A stretch of 5,555 nt of DNA, from positions 1 through 5,555 of the forward strand of contig DHMK01000048.1 in assembly GCA_002405755.1 (NCBI GenBank), written 5' to 3'. Made by a program: the position numbers and the translations under genes. This document shows, one piece after another, positions 4,015 through 5,555 of the stretch (position 1 is the stretch's first letter; each line of letters starts with the position of its first letter). This DNA is from Clostridiales bacterium UBA4644. GTDB lineage: Bacteria; Bacillota; Clostridia; Oscillospirales; Butyricicoccaceae. Below the pieces are notes generated by a model. It made no database searches and was not told the origin of the DNA. It saw nothing but the letters and a program-made list of their open reading frames with translations.

Positions 4015-5555
4015 TTGTATGAGCAAAAAGTGACGGATATCCCGGAGGGCGCGGCCCTGCGGGAGGCCTGCGCCGGCGACCCGGCGCTGTTTGGAAGGCG
4101 CTATCTTTCCCATTATTTCACCCTGCCGGCCCCGGCCTTTCACAAAAAGCTCTGCCGGCTCTGGCAGAAGCAGGTGATGAAGGGCCTTTGCCCCGGGCCG
4201 GAGACGCTGGACAAAATGCTTGCGGCCAGGGGCTGCCGGCTGGCGGTGGCGGCCCCCAGGGGCCACGCCAAATCCACGGTGATGAGCCTGCAGAACGTGC
4301 TCCACGCCGCCCTTTACGGCTATAAGCGGTATATCCTGCTGATCTCCGACACCGAGGCCCAGGCGGCCTCCTTTTTAGACGCCATCAAGGCGGAGCTGGA
4401 GGAAAACGAGGCCATTTTGCGGGATTTCGGCGATGTGCGGGGCAAGGTCTGGAAAAGCACGGTGATCCTTTTGAAAAACGGAACGCGCATCGACGCCATC
4501 GGCTCCGGCCAGAAGCTTCGCGGCCGGCGGCACGGGGCCAGAAGGCCCGACCTGATCGTGCTGGACGACATTGAAAACGATCTGGAGGTCCTCTCCCCGG
4601 AGGGGCGGAGCCGGATGGAGCGGTGGTTTTTCGGCGCGGTGAGCAAGGCCGGCGACCGCTATACCGATATCGTCTGCATCGGAACGGTCCTCCACCACGA
4701 CAGCCTGCTGGTGCAGCTTCTGCGCAACCCGGCCTACCAGAGCCTTTGCCTGCGGGCCGTGGAGCAGTTTTCCGAAAGCCCCCTCTGGCAGATCTGGCGG
4801 GCGCGCTATACCGACCTTTCCGATCCCCGGCGGGAAAAGACGGCGGAGCGGTTTTTTCTGCGGCATAAGCAGGAGATGCTGGCGGGGACGAAGGTGCTCT
4901 GGCCCAAAAAGCGCTCCTACTACGACCTGATGTGTATGCTGGTCAGCGAGGGGGAGGGGGCCTTTTACCGGGAGATGCAGAACGCGCCGGTGGATCCGGC
5001 CTCCTGCCTGTTTCCCAGGGAGTGGCTGAAATATTACGACGAGGGGACGGTGGATTTTCGCCGGGGCTTCCGGTTTTTCGGCTATTGCGACCCCAGCCTT
5101 GGCAAAACGGCGGACTCGGACTTTTCCGCCATCGTCACCCTGGCCCAGGACGCCCGGACCGGCGTTCTCTATGTTTTGGACGCGGATCTGGCCCGGCGGC
5201 ACCCCGACGCCATCCTCCGGGATATTCTGGAAAAGGCCCGGTGGCTTCTGCGGGAATACGGCGGGCGCTATACCGCCTTTGGTGCGGAGACCAATCAGTT
5301 CCAGTGGTTCCTCAAGGAGCGGCTGGCGGCGGAGAGCGCCGCGGCGGGGATCTATCTGCCCATCACGGAGGTCCGCTCATCAACGGACAAGACCCTGCGC
5401 ATCCAGTCGCTGCAGCCCGACGTGCGCAACGGCTATCTGCTGTTTCGCCGGGATCAGGAGGAGCTTCTGCGGCAGCTGACCCAGTTCCCCATGGGCCGCC
5501 ACGACGATGGCCCCGATGCCCTGGAGGGCGCCGTACGCCTGTGTAAGCAGGGAAC
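4015..5555 (+). CDS. terL: Phage terminase large subunit, 3' end outside the window
   Basis: The frame is open from 4015 to the window edge (513 codons, no stop). It encodes the DNA-packaging motor that cuts concatemeric phage DNA and drives it into proheads. The ATPase domain has Walker A APRGHAKST (80-88, K86), the family signature KLRGRRHGARRP (167-178), Walker B LIVLDDIE (180-187) and coupling motif CIGTVLH (221-227). The RNase H-like nuclease domain has D359 and D369 (GYCDPSLGKTADSD, 356-369), E425 (GAETNQ) and HDDGPDALE (496-504, D498/D501), giving a complete acidic set. The end should lie only a few tens of residues beyond the window. A TTG start at 4015 is inferred: AAAGGAG (3998-4004) lies 10 bases upstream. 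The nearby ATG at 4019 is out of frame and stops after MSKK, and the first in-frame ATG (4177) would remove half of the region before Walker A. Codon use resembles the neighbouring chromosomal genes. No small terminase gene precedes it. Confidence 0.92.
   Translation, partial: MYEQKVTDIPEGAALREACAGDPALFGRRYLSHYFTLPAPAFHKKLCRLWQKQVMKGLCPGPETLDKMLAARGCRLAVAAPRGHAKSTVMSLQNVLHAALYGYKRYILLISDTEAQAASFLDAIKAELEENEAILRDFGDVRGKVWKSTVILLKNGTRIDAIGSGQKLRGRRHGARRPDLIVLDDIENDLEVLSPEGRSRMERWFFGAVSKAGDRYTDIVCIGTVLHHDSLLVQLLRNPAYQSLCLRAVEQFSESPLWQIWRARYTDLSDPRREKTAERFFLRHKQEMLAGTKVLWPKKRSYYDLMCMLVSEGEGAFYREMQNAPVDPASCLFPREWLKYYDEGTVDFRRGFRFFGYCDPSLGKTADSDFSAIVTLAQDARTGVLYVLDADLARRHPDAILRDILEKARWLLREYGGRYTAFGAETNQFQWFLKERLAAESAAAGIYLPITEVRSSTDKTLRIQSLQPDVRNGYLLFRRDQEELLRQLTQFPMGRHDDGPDALEGAVRLCKQG

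Noticed and set aside
4375..5202. Minus-strand open frame opposite the terminase
   Set aside because: The plus strand here has continuous terminase motifs; the antisense product shows no recognisable domain and no ribosome binding site was identified.
1..5555. Inverted 7-base ends of the window (GTTCCCT at 1-7 and AGGGAAC at 5549-5555)
   Set aside because: The right copy lies inside the terminase coding frame and the window ends are arbitrary, so this is most likely coincidence and not a mobile element's terminal repeats.

Overview
The window looks like chromosomal DNA of a GC-rich Gram-positive bacterium, most likely a gut-type member of the Clostridia (Oscillospiraceae-like). This is an inference from strong AAAGGAGG-type ribosome binding sites, sigma-A-type promoters (TTGACA-17-TATACT), Rho-independent terminators, high GC at third codon positions and the protein families present. 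No taxon-specific marker gene is visible.

Left part (1-2164). A near-consensus promoter drives a complete tRNA-Val(GAC) with an encoded CCA end, closed by a tight hairpin terminator. Next come sfsA (SfsA-family nuclease / sugar fermentation stimulation protein) and, under its own promoter-like region with two small palindromes, a PLP-dependent D-cysteine desulfhydrase/ACC-deaminase family enzyme, followed by hairpin terminators.

Middle (2165-2808). About 270 bases without a gene are packed with consecutive stem-loops and end in a plus-strand terminator-like hairpin. This is either a dispersed palindromic repeat or an unannotated structured RNA. A small minus-strand gene (95 aa, one membrane segment plus a C-terminal coiled coil) follows, and it is divergent from the next gene.

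Right part (2809-5555). A secreted or membrane-anchored protein combines copper-amine-oxidase-N-like repeats with a polysaccharide-deacetylase (NodB)-like domain that has lost all its catalytic motifs. After an 87-base gap that holds a hairpin covering the ribosome binding site comes a long frame from 4015 that is still open at the right edge. It encodes a phage terminase large subunit with Walker A, Walker B and RNase H-like nuclease motifs all intact. The window therefore appears to run from ordinary chromosome into a phage-derived region, although no integrase, repressor, small terminase or attachment site is visible. No CRISPR array or insertion sequence was seen.
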